Positions 1 through 7,411 of a stretch of 32,978 nt of DNA are shown here, piece by piece. The position numbers and the translations under genes were made by a program. Source of the stretch: a virus. The notes beneath the pieces are model-generated. The model ran no database searches. It was not told where the DNA came from and worked only from the letters and a program-made list of their open reading frames with translations. The stretch is taken from positions 1-32,978 of the IMG/VR virus record IMGVR_UViG_3300042557_001455; one strand, 5' to 3'. Position 1 is the stretch's first letter, and each line of letters begins with the position of its first letter.

Positions 1-1716
1 TGTTGCTGATTTAACTTGGTCTATAATATCAGTATCTATATAATTGCTATCTATATCCTTTTGGTATTCTCTTTCTAATTTATCTATTACAGATTGTTTT
101 ATAGATTCAAAATTTGAATCTCCAGATGTTGTTTCTACTTCATTGATTGATTGTGAGATATAATCTATTCCTTTTTTAAGACTTCTTGATGAAGTAATCA
201 TTTTATATTCTGAATCTTCATATTTGGTGTCATCTTTTACTGTTTGACCTTTTTTAAATATTAAATTAGCCTTATCATGATATTTTTCATCAACATTATC
301 TTTAGTATCTAACCTATCTAATTTATCAAAGTAGTATATGTCTTTTGAAATTTTAATAGTTGGGAGTTTATCTTCAGATATTTCTTCCATTTCTCTTAAT
401 AATGCTTTGGCGTATTCACCTTCAGATAAAAGGCCAGCTAATTTTTTCATTTTAAGGATTTCAAGTGATTCTCCAAGTTTTTCTTTTTCAATTTCTTCAC
501 CTTTTTTAACTCCGGCTCCGTAAACTTCTTCTTCACCTTTATTTCTAGCTACTGTTTTCTTTTTACCTCTACCAACACGCTGGAATTCGCTATATCCTTC
601 CATTAGTTCAGCTTCTAGACTACGTACTAAATCCATATCATTTCCTTCTAATTCATCATAAGCTTCTTCTAACTCAAAAGACTCATTTGTATCTTTAGCA
701 ATATGTTGGCGAGTAAAGTAAGTGATAGTGTTATCGATTTGTCTTTCGAGTTTATTATCACCTATCGCATCAGCTTCATCTTTTAAATCCTCTAATTGAT
801 CTAAGAAATTATCATCTACTTTCATAGACATTTTAGGTTTTTTCTTAATGTCAATGTCTACTTCTTCTTTATCTATGATGTCAACGTCTGTGTCTGCATC
901 TTTGGCTGGGACTTCACCGTCACCGTCTTTGGTCGCCTCGTAAACTGGGTCAACATCTGCTTCAGATTCAGCACCACCCATAAAGTTGTCTTCTTCATCC
1001 TCATTTAGAGAAAGCTCAGCTAAGATTTCAGTACGAATTTTAGCCTTAAGTTCAGACATTTTCATTTTTGATTTAACAGATTCGTTTGTTAAAATATCTT
1101 TTACTCTTTGAGGAACTTTTGATCCACCCTGTTCAAATTCATCAGCAAAATCTTCAGCATTTGATTTTGAATAACCTGCGGCCATTAGTTTTTGAATATT
1201 AGAAGACTTATCTTTACCTTCAGTTAAATTGTCTACAATCATGTCTACAAGCATGGAGTTATCCATCTTAAGAAGATCAGCTATGTTTTCATAGCTAGCA
1301 CCACCTTCTTCAGCATTATCATAAAGTGCCTCTAAGGCATCAGCTACATTATCAAAGCCATATTTAACTACTAAATCCTTATGGAAGATTTGAGCGTCTT
1401 GTTCAGCTTCAGATCTTGTATTTACTAGATTTTCTTTATATAGCTTACCTTCAGTTAAATTGTCTACAATCATGTCTACAAGCATGGAGTTATCCATCTT
1501 AAGAAGATCAGCTATGTTTTCATAGCTAGCACCACCTTCTTCAGCATTATCATAAAGTGCCTCTAAGGCATCAGCTACATTATCAAAGCCATATTTAACT
1601 ACTAAATCCTTATGGAAGATTTGAGCGTCTTGTTCAGCTTCAGATCTTGTATTTACTAGATTTTCTTTATATAGCTTACCTTCAGTTAAAAATTTTCTTA
1701 AATCAAAATTATCCAT
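1..1716 (-). CDS. Acidic prohead-core-like protein with a tandem-duplicated module (partial, C-terminus outside window)
   Basis: An open frame of 572 codons runs from ATG at 1716 off the left edge without a stop. The protein starts MDNFDLRKFLTEGK and is rich in Asp, Glu and Lys, with no cysteine-rich or membrane segment. Residues 13-89 and 90-166 are identical 77-residue copies. Each copy begins after and ends with an L-T-E followed by Gly, the L/I-x-E signature cut by T4 prohead protease gp21. Another such site, LLSEG, occurs further on. A very acidic stretch (NEDEEDN and the following Asp-rich part) lies in the middle. T4 core proteins gp22 and gp67 are known to be cut into small peptides by gp21, so a scaffold/core or internal head protein is a reasonable inference. 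I do not recognise the family. The start is preceded at 1739-1749 by the intergenic 11-mer and lacks a Shine-Dalgarno sequence. Confidence 0.7.
   Translation of the reverse strand, partial: MDNFDLRKFLTEGKLYKENLVNTRSEAEQDAQIFHKDLVVKYGFDNVADALEALYDNAEEGGASYENIADLLKMDNSMLVDMIVDNLTEGKLYKENLVNTRSEAEQDAQIFHKDLVVKYGFDNVADALEALYDNAEEGGASYENIADLLKMDNSMLVDMIVDNLTEGKDKSSNIQKLMAAGYSKSNAEDFADEFEQGGSKVPQRVKDILTNESVKSKMKMSELKAKIRTEILAELSLNEDEEDNFMGGAESEADVDPVYEATKDGDGEVPAKDADTDVDIIDKEEVDIDIKKKPKMSMKVDDNFLDQLEDLKDEADAIGDNKLERQIDNTITYFTRQHIAKDTNESFELEEAYDELEGNDMDLVRSLEAELMEGYSEFQRVGRGKKKTVARNKGEEEVYGAGVKKGEEIEKEKLGESLEILKMKKLAGLLSEGEYAKALLREMEEISEDKLPTIKISKDIYYFDKLDRLDTKDNVDEKYHDKANLIFKKGQTVKDDTKYEDSEYKMITSSRSLKKGIDYISQSINEVETTSGDSNFESIKQSVIDKLEREYQKDIDSNYIDTDIIDQVKSAT
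1221..1682 (-). repeat. Perfect 231-bp tandem direct repeat (two copies: 1221-1451 and 1452-1682)
   Basis: The two units are identical base for base by eye. A 15-base border sequence encoding LTEGK-type residues (ttaccttcagttaaa on plus) occurs three times, at 1214, 1445 and 1676. The unit is in frame and adds 77 residues per copy. It is either a recent duplication or an assembly artefact. Confidence 0.95.
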
Positions 1717-1738
1717 TGTATGTTCAATTAGAGTATAT

Positions 1739-1749
1739 GTTATAAATAT
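1739..1749 (-). promoter_or_regulatory. Conserved intergenic 11-mer, copy 1
   Basis: GTTATAAATAT on the plus strand, read as ATATTTATAAC on the coding strand. It lies in the 39-base gap before the gene starting at 1716, 22 bases upstream of its ATG. The same 11 bases recur in three other gaps. It is a candidate promoter or RNA-level signal; the function is inferred only from repetition and placement. Confidence 0.5.
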
Positions 1750-1755
1750 GTATAG

Positions 1756-2865
1756 TTATTTTGTTTTTCCCCATTTTTTACCTTTGCCTGGGTCTTTACA
1801 TTTAGCGGCTGTAGGGCGACAAGAAGGATATTTAGCACGTTTTTCTCCTTCTTTTCTACCACAAGATTTATAACCTGTTATTTTACCATCTTTACGAATA
1901 GGGGCATTACAATCAACCCAACCTCCTTCTTTGCCTGGGGTGCCTGTACGTTTAAACCATTTGTAGAGGGATTCATCCTCCTGGATGATTTCTTGAATGG
2001 CTTCTTTTAAATTTTTCCAAATTTCTCCATCACGGCATCTAACTACAGCGCCTGATTTATAAGCAGATGGTTTTTTATATCTACGATCAGCTATTCTAAG
2101 GCAGCGGTCTCTCTTTTTTTTTTTCTCTAAAAGAATTTCTTTGATTTTTTCTTTTAAAGATTCATTATTAGGAGACTTATTAATAATTTTTCTAACAAAA
2201 TCATTCCAATATCGGTTTGCATCCACCATATCATCTATGTCTAGGTATGCTTTAACATAGTTTATACCAGTGTCATTAGGATATTTTTCTATAAATGATT
2301 GTGCTTTTTTTCTATTAAGAGCCCAAGTGTCTTCAAAAGCATCTTCTCTTAAACCAAATGGTTCACCTAAAATACCGTGAATTACTCTTCTAAATGTCTT
2401 TTGAAACTCTGATTGAAGAGCCATCATTACCTTATCTTGTAGAGCAGGATTGTTTTTTAAGATTTCCATCTTACCATTGTCTCCACTATGGTACATAGAA
2501 CTAAAGTTTACAAATGCTTTAGGTGAGCTAACTCCTTCTTTATCATCAATGATTTGGATGTCAATTGAAGGGACATCATCAAATGGGTTATCATCTTTTA
2601 AGGAAAGGTAACCTACTTCTTCATCAATTTCTTGAGAGGCGGCTACAATCTCATTATAGTCCTCCATTGACAAGAAAGGCTTAGTCTTACTTAGTTCAGT
2701 AGCACGTTGTGTTACATCATGCAGGTCTACATCTTCTTGAGCATCTTCTTTAGCATATTCTAACATACGAAGAAAAAGAGGAACATCCATTGAGATTGTA
2801 TCAATGGCGTCCTCACCTGGGATTGGTTGAGAGAAGAATTCTTTGATTTTATCTAAGTCTTTCAT
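1756..2865 (-). CDS. Unknown phage protein with a Cys/Lys-rich C-terminal domain (DUF5872-like)
   Basis: A 369-residue protein in three parts. Residues 1 to about 120 are acidic (DDNPFDDVPSIDIQ and similar). The middle, about 120-260, is helical. The C-terminal third is strongly basic. The last 65 residues contain regularly spaced cysteines (VDCNAP, KSCGRK, PSCRPT, AKCKDP) between glycine and lysine runs, ending KGKKWGKTK. A segment around residue 270 reads SAYKSGAVVRCR. I associate this tail with the DUF5872 family, whose function is unknown. The cysteines could bind zinc and the basic charge could bind nucleic acid or the acidic core; both are inferences. The gene lies 16 bases downstream of the 88-residue gene. 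Unlike its neighbours it has no clear L/I-x-E site near its N-terminus. Confidence 0.8.
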   Translation of the reverse strand: MKDLDKIKEFFSQPIPGEDAIDTISMDVPLFLRMLEYAKEDAQEDVDLHDVTQRATELSKTKPFLSMEDYNEIVAASQEIDEEVGYLSLKDDNPFDDVPSIDIQIIDDKEGVSSPKAFVNFSSMYHSGDNGKMEILKNNPALQDKVMMALQSEFQKTFRRVIHGILGEPFGLREDAFEDTWALNRKKAQSFIEKYPNDTGINYVKAYLDIDDMVDANRYWNDFVRKIINKSPNNESLKEKIKEILLEKKKKRDRCLRIADRRYKKPSAYKSGAVVRCRDGEIWKNLKEAIQEIIQEDESLYKWFKRTGTPGKEGGWVDCNAPIRKDGKITGYKSCGRKEGEKRAKYPSCRPTAAKCKDPGKGKKWGKTK

Positions 2866-2881
2866 AATTATCTAATGTAGA

Positions 2882-3148
2882 TTAAGGTAAATATTCTTCT
2901 TTCATATTATTTACACCTAATTCAGTATGAAGAATTTTCATAAAATCTTTTATTTGATCTAAGGAAAACCCACTATCAAGATCTTCTTCTGTACCTTTAA
3001 GAAATTTAGCTAAAGCTTTGGCTAAATTAGGGTATGATGGATTAGCATCATATATAAGATCATGTACCTTATCTGCTTCTTCATTTTCAAGAAGACCAGC
3101 TTCTGCTAGGTATCGTTTTTTATTCCATTTAGCTACATCAAAGCTCAT
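2882..3148 (-). CDS. Small unknown protein with an N-terminal L-A-E/A site
   Basis: An 88-residue, acidic, probably all-helical protein beginning MSFDVAKWNKKRYLAEAG. The first 16 residues are basic and aromatic and end in L14-A15-E16 before Ala. This looks like a T4 capsid-targeting peptide with a gp21-type cleavage site. The remainder (EEADKVHDLIYDANPSYPNLAKALAKF and on) would be a 72-residue mature protein. I do not recognise the family. It sits between the zinc-ribbon gene (31-base gap) and the DUF5872-like gene (16-base gap) and is presumably cotranscribed with them. A weaker variant of the intergenic AT motif (AATATTTATTATATAT on the coding strand, near 3165-3180) lies about 20 bases before the start. 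Confidence 0.7.
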   Translation of the reverse strand: MSFDVAKWNKKRYLAEAGLLENEEADKVHDLIYDANPSYPNLAKALAKFLKGTEEDLDSGFSLDQIKDFMKILHTELGVNNMKEEYLP

Positions 3149-3179
3149 TATATTAGGATTTAGGTATATATAATAAATA

Positions 3180-3761
3180 TTAACCTTTCTTTAAACTTTG
3201 CAAATATTTAATAGTTTCTTCTTTTGATTCAAGAAGTTTATTTTTAGTTGAACCTGTCCATTTTTCTATATCACCTGCCTCGGTGATATAAGATTGAATA
3301 TTACTATGTTGAATTTCTTCATTTATCCAAAGTTCAAATTCTTTAATTAAACCCTCTACATCTGAATTATGAAGGAATGTTTGATATTCTTCCCATAAAC
3401 CTTGGGTACGTAAATTGGTTTCAAAATCAATCTGACAATTAAAACAACGTTTATACATGTTAAACCACTTCTTATCTAAGTGTGGTTTCATCGGTTTTTT
3501 ACAAGACGGGCAAAAAATCGGGAAATTGACCGCTTCACGCGCTTTATCAAGTTTGGTAACATTTTGCTTAATGCCATCCTTAATTGTCCACGTCTTATCT
3601 CCTTCGGTCCAAGTATCTCCTTCCGTATGATAGAGTTCTTGTTCTTTTGTAAAACCGACTGATACTTGGGATTTATCTGCATATTTACCTTTTACTATAT
3701 TTCTTAAACGTTGAACGTCTTTTTCCTGGAATTGTTTTTTTAAAACATTGTCTTTACTCAT
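3180..3761 (-). CDS. Zinc-ribbon protein of unknown function
   Basis: A 193-residue protein with one clear four-cysteine zinc ribbon in the middle, C84-x2-C87 and C106-x2-C109 (FCPSCKKP and RCFNCQ). Before it lies a polar region with the repeated words TEGDTW and TEGDKTW, and after it a helical acidic tail. A segment SYITEAGD near residues 158-165 is another possible I-x-E/A protease site. The start codon overlaps the stop of the upstream HAD-like gene by four bases (ATGA), so the two are probably translationally coupled. Zinc ribbons of this kind usually bind nucleic acid or stabilise protein contacts. No catalytic motif is visible and I cannot name the family. Confidence 0.75.
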   Translation of the reverse strand: MSKDNVLKKQFQEKDVQRLRNIVKGKYADKSQVSVGFTKEQELYHTEGDTWTEGDKTWTIKDGIKQNVTKLDKAREAVNFPIFCPSCKKPMKPHLDKKWFNMYKRCFNCQIDFETNLRTQGLWEEYQTFLHNSDVEGLIKEFELWINEEIQHSNIQSYITEAGDIEKWTGSTKNKLLESKEETIKYLQSLKKG

Positions 3762-4270
3762 AAACCTAATTTTTCTAAATCTTCTATAACTTGACTGAGT
3801 GATATATATCTAATACCTATACCACCTTTAGCTTCCCATTGATCAATATTTGATTTTCTATCATCTATCAGAATATGATTAGGAGCAGCATATTTTTGTT
3901 TATCCTCAGCAGCTGCTAAGATAAGCTCAGACCCAGGTAAATTCTTATTAACCCATTCCTTTTTACCAATATAAGATGATTTATCTTGTGAAGGAGCAGA
4001 TAGGAGAATAGGATTATATTGTTTGATACGTTCCCAATATTTTTTACCGTAAGGCATCCAATTCATCTCGGACCAAAATTTAACCCCGGCATTATTTATA
4101 AGATTCCAAAATGCTTTAGCACCATTCTCAAGTTCGTATTGAGCGGGAGGGATACCCTCCGAGTACTTCATAAAACGTTTATCAAAGTCCGTTATTACCC
4201 CATCCATGTCCGAGTATATTATATACCCTTCTTTCTCCTTTATTTCATTAAGCATTTCAATTAGTCTCAT
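3758..4270 (-). CDS. HAD-superfamily phosphatase, 5'(3')-deoxyribonucleotidase-like
   Basis: A 170-residue protein with the HAD catalytic signature. Motif I is YSDMDGVITDFD (nucleophile D21, acid D23), motif II is ILLSAPS (residues 88-94), a motif III lysine lies near 124-126 (EDKQKYA), and motif IV is LIDDRKSNID (residues 134-143). The arrangement and length resemble phage and bacterial 5'(3')-deoxyribonucleotidases, which remove phosphate from nucleoside monophosphates. Substrate cannot be read from the sequence. The first nine residues, MRLIEMLNE, form a short helix ending L-N-E like the prohead-protease sites of neighbouring proteins, though the following residue is Ile. The gene follows a 42-base GC-richer gap after the fusion-protein gene and overlaps the zinc-ribbon gene by four bases. 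Confidence 0.8.
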   Translation of the reverse strand: MRLIEMLNEIKEKEGYIIYSDMDGVITDFDKRFMKYSEGIPPAQYELENGAKAFWNLINNAGVKFWSEMNWMPYGKKYWERIKQYNPILLSAPSQDKSSYIGKKEWVNKNLPGSELILAAAEDKQKYAAPNHILIDDRKSNIDQWEAKGGIGIRYISLSQVIEDLEKLGL

Positions 4271-4312
4271 AATGGGGGATGAAGTTACGGGAAAAAAGGT
4301 GGGGAGCCAAAC

Positions 4313-6226
4313 TTAAGTTGTCTCTTCTAAACCTTGAGCTAATTCTCTTGCGTATTGATTTAAACCAAATGGGTCTTTATTTTCACTCAATGTTGTTTTA
4401 GGTAAAATAACCGCTACTATATCTCCTTTCTGTTCAAATTTTACTCCAGGAAATGCTTTAGAAATAAATGCTTTGTATAGATTATCTCTTTGAGACCCAA
4501 ACTCTTCTCCTTGTTTTTTAGAAGGTGAGTAGATAATAGCTTCAGCTTTTAATTTTTTAATATAAACTTTAAGTATATCTATTATAGTAGACATTACTCT
4601 ATACATTTCACCTTTATTAACCACGGCATCAGTAGTTGAGTAACTATACCCATCCTCGTCTTCAGCAGTTACAGCAAATCCAATTTCTATTGCTTGAATA
4701 TTTGATGTTGAATTTTCTGGTGTGTATATTTTTAATTCAAGATCCACATCATACTCTAAACCATAATCAGTCATAAATCCAATATTATAATAACCTTCTT
4801 TACCTGTATATTCTTCCCATTCATATGGTTTTAAGGTGGCTTCTCCAACCTCTTGTAAACCTATAGTTAACTCACGAGCATACTGATTTAAACCAAAAGG
4901 ATCTTTTACTTTACCGCTTGGGTTATTTTGTTTTTTATAGTTATCCATATTTTTAATGGATACTTTCTTCCCATCTTCTCTTAAACTATCTGTCCAATTC
5001 CTAAATGTCATAGTACCCTTTAAGTTAGCTTCCGCTTCAATTTTTTTCAGATAATCATCTTCATTTGTATTGGTAGTTTTAATATCCCCATTCCCGATTC
5101 TGCCTTCTAGGTTTTGCATGTGGTGAATCATTTCATGAGCAAAAGAACGCACTATATCCTTAGGATGACGTCCATAGGTATATAATACTATCATTTTGTC
5201 TTCAGGTTTATAATAGGCGGTTTTACCTAAGAAATTTCCGGCGTTTTCTACATCATCATCTATAAACTTAATTGAAGGTAAAGGCCGGATATTATACCCC
5301 TTATCAATCATATGTTGAGTCAACTCAGCACATTTTTGAACTATGTCAATTGAAGGAATAGTATTTTCTTTTAATTTTTTATAACCTGAGCCATAAGGAG
5401 CAGCCTTACCAGTATGGTTAGGAGCTACATTTTCTTTATTTAGACGTTGTGTTTTTTCTTTAGATGCTTCTTTTCTCTTTTCAGCATAATCTAAAGCTTT
5501 CTTTAATCTAGCCTTTACCTCAGGATCTTTAGCTCGTTCATAAGCCGCTCTAACTCGTTGATGAATCACATTTATGATTTGAGATTGGCGATTGTGTGGT
5601 TTTGATTTAAAAGACGTTTTAGATAGGGTATCTATAATATCTTGTTTACTAGAGAATTTTATAGCTACAGTATCTGTAGGATCTTCATCTGTGTATAGTC
5701 TACGACCTGATCCTTTAGGTTTTTTACCTGTACCTACTTTAGGATCCCCCTCTTTAAGTATAACATCTTCAAAGACACTCCATACACTTTCTTTTTCAGT
5801 GTCAGGCATTTCTTCAGGGAGGTATTCTAGGAATTTTTCTTTATTGCGGGACTTTAAAGCTTTACGGGCACCTATACTATTTAATCCTTTGTCAAAAGAT
5901 ATCTCAATATTAATATCGTTAGGATTATCCTTTATATAAGTTTTAATATCATTTAAAGGTTGGTTAGAGGGGATAATTTCTATCTTATCCCCTAACATCT
6001 CTTTAAATAAACCCCATACTTGTAAAGACTGTTCTTGTGTTATACCTTCTTCGGCTTTATCACCTACATAAACAATGACTTTGTCTATTTGTTTATTATC
6101 TTCTAAAGTTTTTTTTACTAAATTAAAATGTTCCTTAGTAGGTGGTTTAAATTCACCTCCATAAACGGCGGTTACTTTTCTACCATCTATAAGTTCACTA
6201 ATTAAATATTTAGTAAGTTGGTCCAT
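4313..6226 (-). CDS. Nucleotidyltransferase / zinc metallopeptidase fusion with a duplicated C-terminal peptide
   Basis: A 637-residue multidomain protein. Residues about 15-135 look like a cytidylyltransferase-fold nucleotidyltransferase: the nucleotide-binding loop reads GGEFKPPTKEHF (23-34, corresponding to GxFxPxHxGH with the first His replaced by Thr), followed by ARKALKSRNKEKFLEYLP (120-137), like the ISSTxxR region. A basic helical part (165-265) follows. Residues about 290-420 contain SFAHEMIHHMQNLEGR with HEMIH at 364-368, a gluzincin-type HExxH, and a possible third ligand among the glutamates at 397-399. The C-terminal part has no recognised fold and is flanked by two copies of KDPFGLNQYAREL (441-453, 617-629). 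The N-terminus MDQLTKYLISE ends in I-S-E, a candidate prohead-protease site. It abuts the 123-residue gene directly. Activity of either domain is inferred from motifs. Confidence 0.8.
   Translation of the reverse strand: MDQLTKYLISELIDGRKVTAVYGGEFKPPTKEHFNLVKKTLEDNKQIDKVIVYVGDKAEEGITQEQSLQVWGLFKEMLGDKIEIIPSNQPLNDIKTYIKDNPNDINIEISFDKGLNSIGARKALKSRNKEKFLEYLPEEMPDTEKESVWSVFEDVILKEGDPKVGTGKKPKGSGRRLYTDEDPTDTVAIKFSSKQDIIDTLSKTSFKSKPHNRQSQIINVIHQRVRAAYERAKDPEVKARLKKALDYAEKRKEASKEKTQRLNKENVAPNHTGKAAPYGSGYKKLKENTIPSIDIVQKCAELTQHMIDKGYNIRPLPSIKFIDDDVENAGNFLGKTAYYKPEDKMIVLYTYGRHPKDIVRSFAHEMIHHMQNLEGRIGNGDIKTTNTNEDDYLKKIEAEANLKGTMTFRNWTDSLREDGKKVSIKNMDNYKKQNNPSGKVKDPFGLNQYARELTIGLQEVGEATLKPYEWEEYTGKEGYYNIGFMTDYGLEYDVDLELKIYTPENSTSNIQAIEIGFAVTAEDEDGYSYSTTDAVVNKGEMYRVMSTIIDILKVYIKKLKAEAIIYSPSKKQGEEFGSQRDNLYKAFISKAFPGVKFEQKGDIVAVILPKTTLSENKDPFGLNQYARELAQGLEETT
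4340..4378 (-). repeat. Peptide repeat KDPFGLNQYAREL, C-terminal copy
   Basis: Residues 617-629 of the fusion protein. Identical in amino acids to the copy encoded at 4868-4906, but the codons differ at several positions, so the peptide rather than the DNA appears to be conserved. Confidence 0.9.
4868..4906 (-). repeat. Peptide repeat KDPFGLNQYAREL, internal copy
   Basis: Residues 441-453 of the fusion protein, at the start of the C-terminal domain. The partner copy is at 4340-4378, and the two bracket about 160 residues of unknown fold. Confidence 0.9.
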
Positions 6227-6598
6227 TTATTTAAGACGCATAATGGTCTCTTTAGCTTTATCTCTTTTGGCTGCGATTGTTTTTTTAGCTTCTCTATACT
6301 CTTCCATTTCTTTTTTAAGAGCTTCTTTAGCCATTTCATATTCTTTAAGAGCTTCTGTGGCACACTTACGAGCAGCTGACTTATTAGTGGTAGCCATGAT
6401 GATTTCTTCTTTCATGATTGAATCATAGATAGATACTTCTTGAAGTATATCTTCCATAGTTCTACATTGTCCACTAGGCTTTTTTACAATCATGAAGGTA
6501 CCAATTTGATCATCTGGTTCCATTATTTCCATAGTGGTTTCTTTTTTCTCGTCTTCGATAGCCTCTATAATGAGTTTTTTAAAATCGGATAATTTCAT
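6227..6598 (-). CDS. Coiled-coil protein with an N-terminal I-I-E/A processing-like site
   Basis: A 123-residue protein. The N-terminus MKLSDFKKLIIEAIE is a short amphipathic segment ending in I10-I11-E12 before Ala, matching the L/I-x-E cleavage signature of T4 prohead protease. The middle (residues 20-60) is acidic. The C-terminal 55 residues are charged and heptad-like (ALKEYEMAKEALKKEMEEYR), predicting a long coiled coil. No catalytic motif is visible and I do not recognise the family. It is the first gene of the left-hand block, follows the 36-base gap that carries a near copy of the intergenic 11-mer, and is directly followed by the fusion-protein gene without a spacer. Confidence 0.75.
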   Translation of the reverse strand: MKLSDFKKLIIEAIEDEKKETTMEIMEPDDQIGTFMIVKKPSGQCRTMEDILQEVSIYDSIMKEEIIMATTNKSAARKCATEALKEYEMAKEALKKEMEEYREAKKTIAAKRDKAKETIMRLK

Positions 6599-6623
6599 AG
6601 CTTAAAATATAAGTTGTGTCTCC

Positions 6624-6634
6624 GTATAAATATG
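6624..6634 (-). promoter_or_regulatory. Near copy of the intergenic 11-mer
   Basis: GTATAAATATG on the plus strand (coding strand CATATTTATAC), one base shorter than the exact form. It lies in the gap between the nuclease gene and the 123-residue gene, 25 bases before ATG 6598. Spacing to the start matches copies at 1739 and 12593. Confidence 0.4.
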
Positions 6635-7411
6635 TTATAATTCTCTCTTAACTACAGTTCGTAGTTCAGTAAATGAAGGTGAATGGTTAGGATTTTCAAG
6701 GTCAAATAAACGCTTTACACTCTTAAAAATATCTAGATTCTCTTCAATAGAACGATCAGATTCATACAACTCCCATCCTTTACCTTGGATTTTCTTACCT
6801 GATTTATCTGGGCCTCTCTTAGCTGATTTAAGCCATAAAATACCAGCTCGGTCTACTTTTTTACCATAGCATTCTTCATAACATTTAGCATAAACAGCGG
6901 TTTGTAAATCATATGAGGTTTGTAGATTATTTGAAGTTTTATTATCTACAATCCATAACTCATCATTTAGCTCAAATACTAAGTCAGTAGTGCCTGCTAC
7001 TTTGAGTTCATCTGAGAATAGGTGGGCTTCAACTTCTACAAGTTTAGGTTTATATGTCTCCCAAAAATCTACAAAACGTAAAAACATTTGCCATACATCT
7101 GTATTATGTTGAGGTACACCTCTACTATCTAGGAAATGAAGCTCTTCTCCATTTAAATAATTCTCAATAAGTTCATGAGTTTGAGTTCCTTCCTCAGCTG
7201 CTTTTTTAACAGCATGATCAGCTGCTCTACCCATATTCTTAAGCCATTCCTCAAAGTGTTTTCCTTTAGGGTAAGCACTTAAAACATAAGTGATTGAAGG
7301 ATAATATTCTCCATTACGTCTATAGTAACGTGAATCTGGTAAGGTAATTTGTTGAGCATCATCTGATACTTCTAAAATACGGTTGTGAGTGTGTTTGATA
7401 ATTTTACTCAT
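6635..7411 (-). CDS. RecB/Cas4-like PD-(D/E)XK nuclease
   Basis: A 258-residue protein with the RecB-type nuclease motifs in order: GTQTHELIENYL (75-86), a helix with E126/E128, GTTDLVFEL (140-148, catalytic Asp 143), VDNKTS (155-160, the D-x-K core) and a QxxxY-type motif LQTAVYAKCY (169-178). Proteins of this size and motif order act as DNA exonucleases or resection nucleases in phage replication and recombination, using divalent metal ions. The four-cysteine iron-sulphur cluster of Cas4/AddB is not evident. The start codon overlaps the stop of the primase gene by four bases (ATGA), supporting a joint role in DNA replication or repair. Polarity and substrate cannot be deduced. Confidence 0.85.
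   Translation of the reverse strand: MSKIIKHTHNRILEVSDDAQQITLPDSRYYRRNGEYYPSITYVLSAYPKGKHFEEWLKNMGRAADHAVKKAAEEGTQTHELIENYLNGEELHFLDSRGVPQHNTDVWQMFLRFVDFWETYKPKLVEVEAHLFSDELKVAGTTDLVFELNDELWIVDNKTSNNLQTSYDLQTAVYAKCYEECYGKKVDRAGILWLKSAKRGPDKSGKKIQGKGWELYESDRSIEENLDIFKSVKRLFDLENPNHSPSFTELRTVVKREL

Noticed and set aside
338-523. Plus-strand open frame of 61 codons
   Set aside because: It lies antisense to the acidic protein gene of 1-1716 and has low-complexity Ser/Ile composition typical of a shadow frame.
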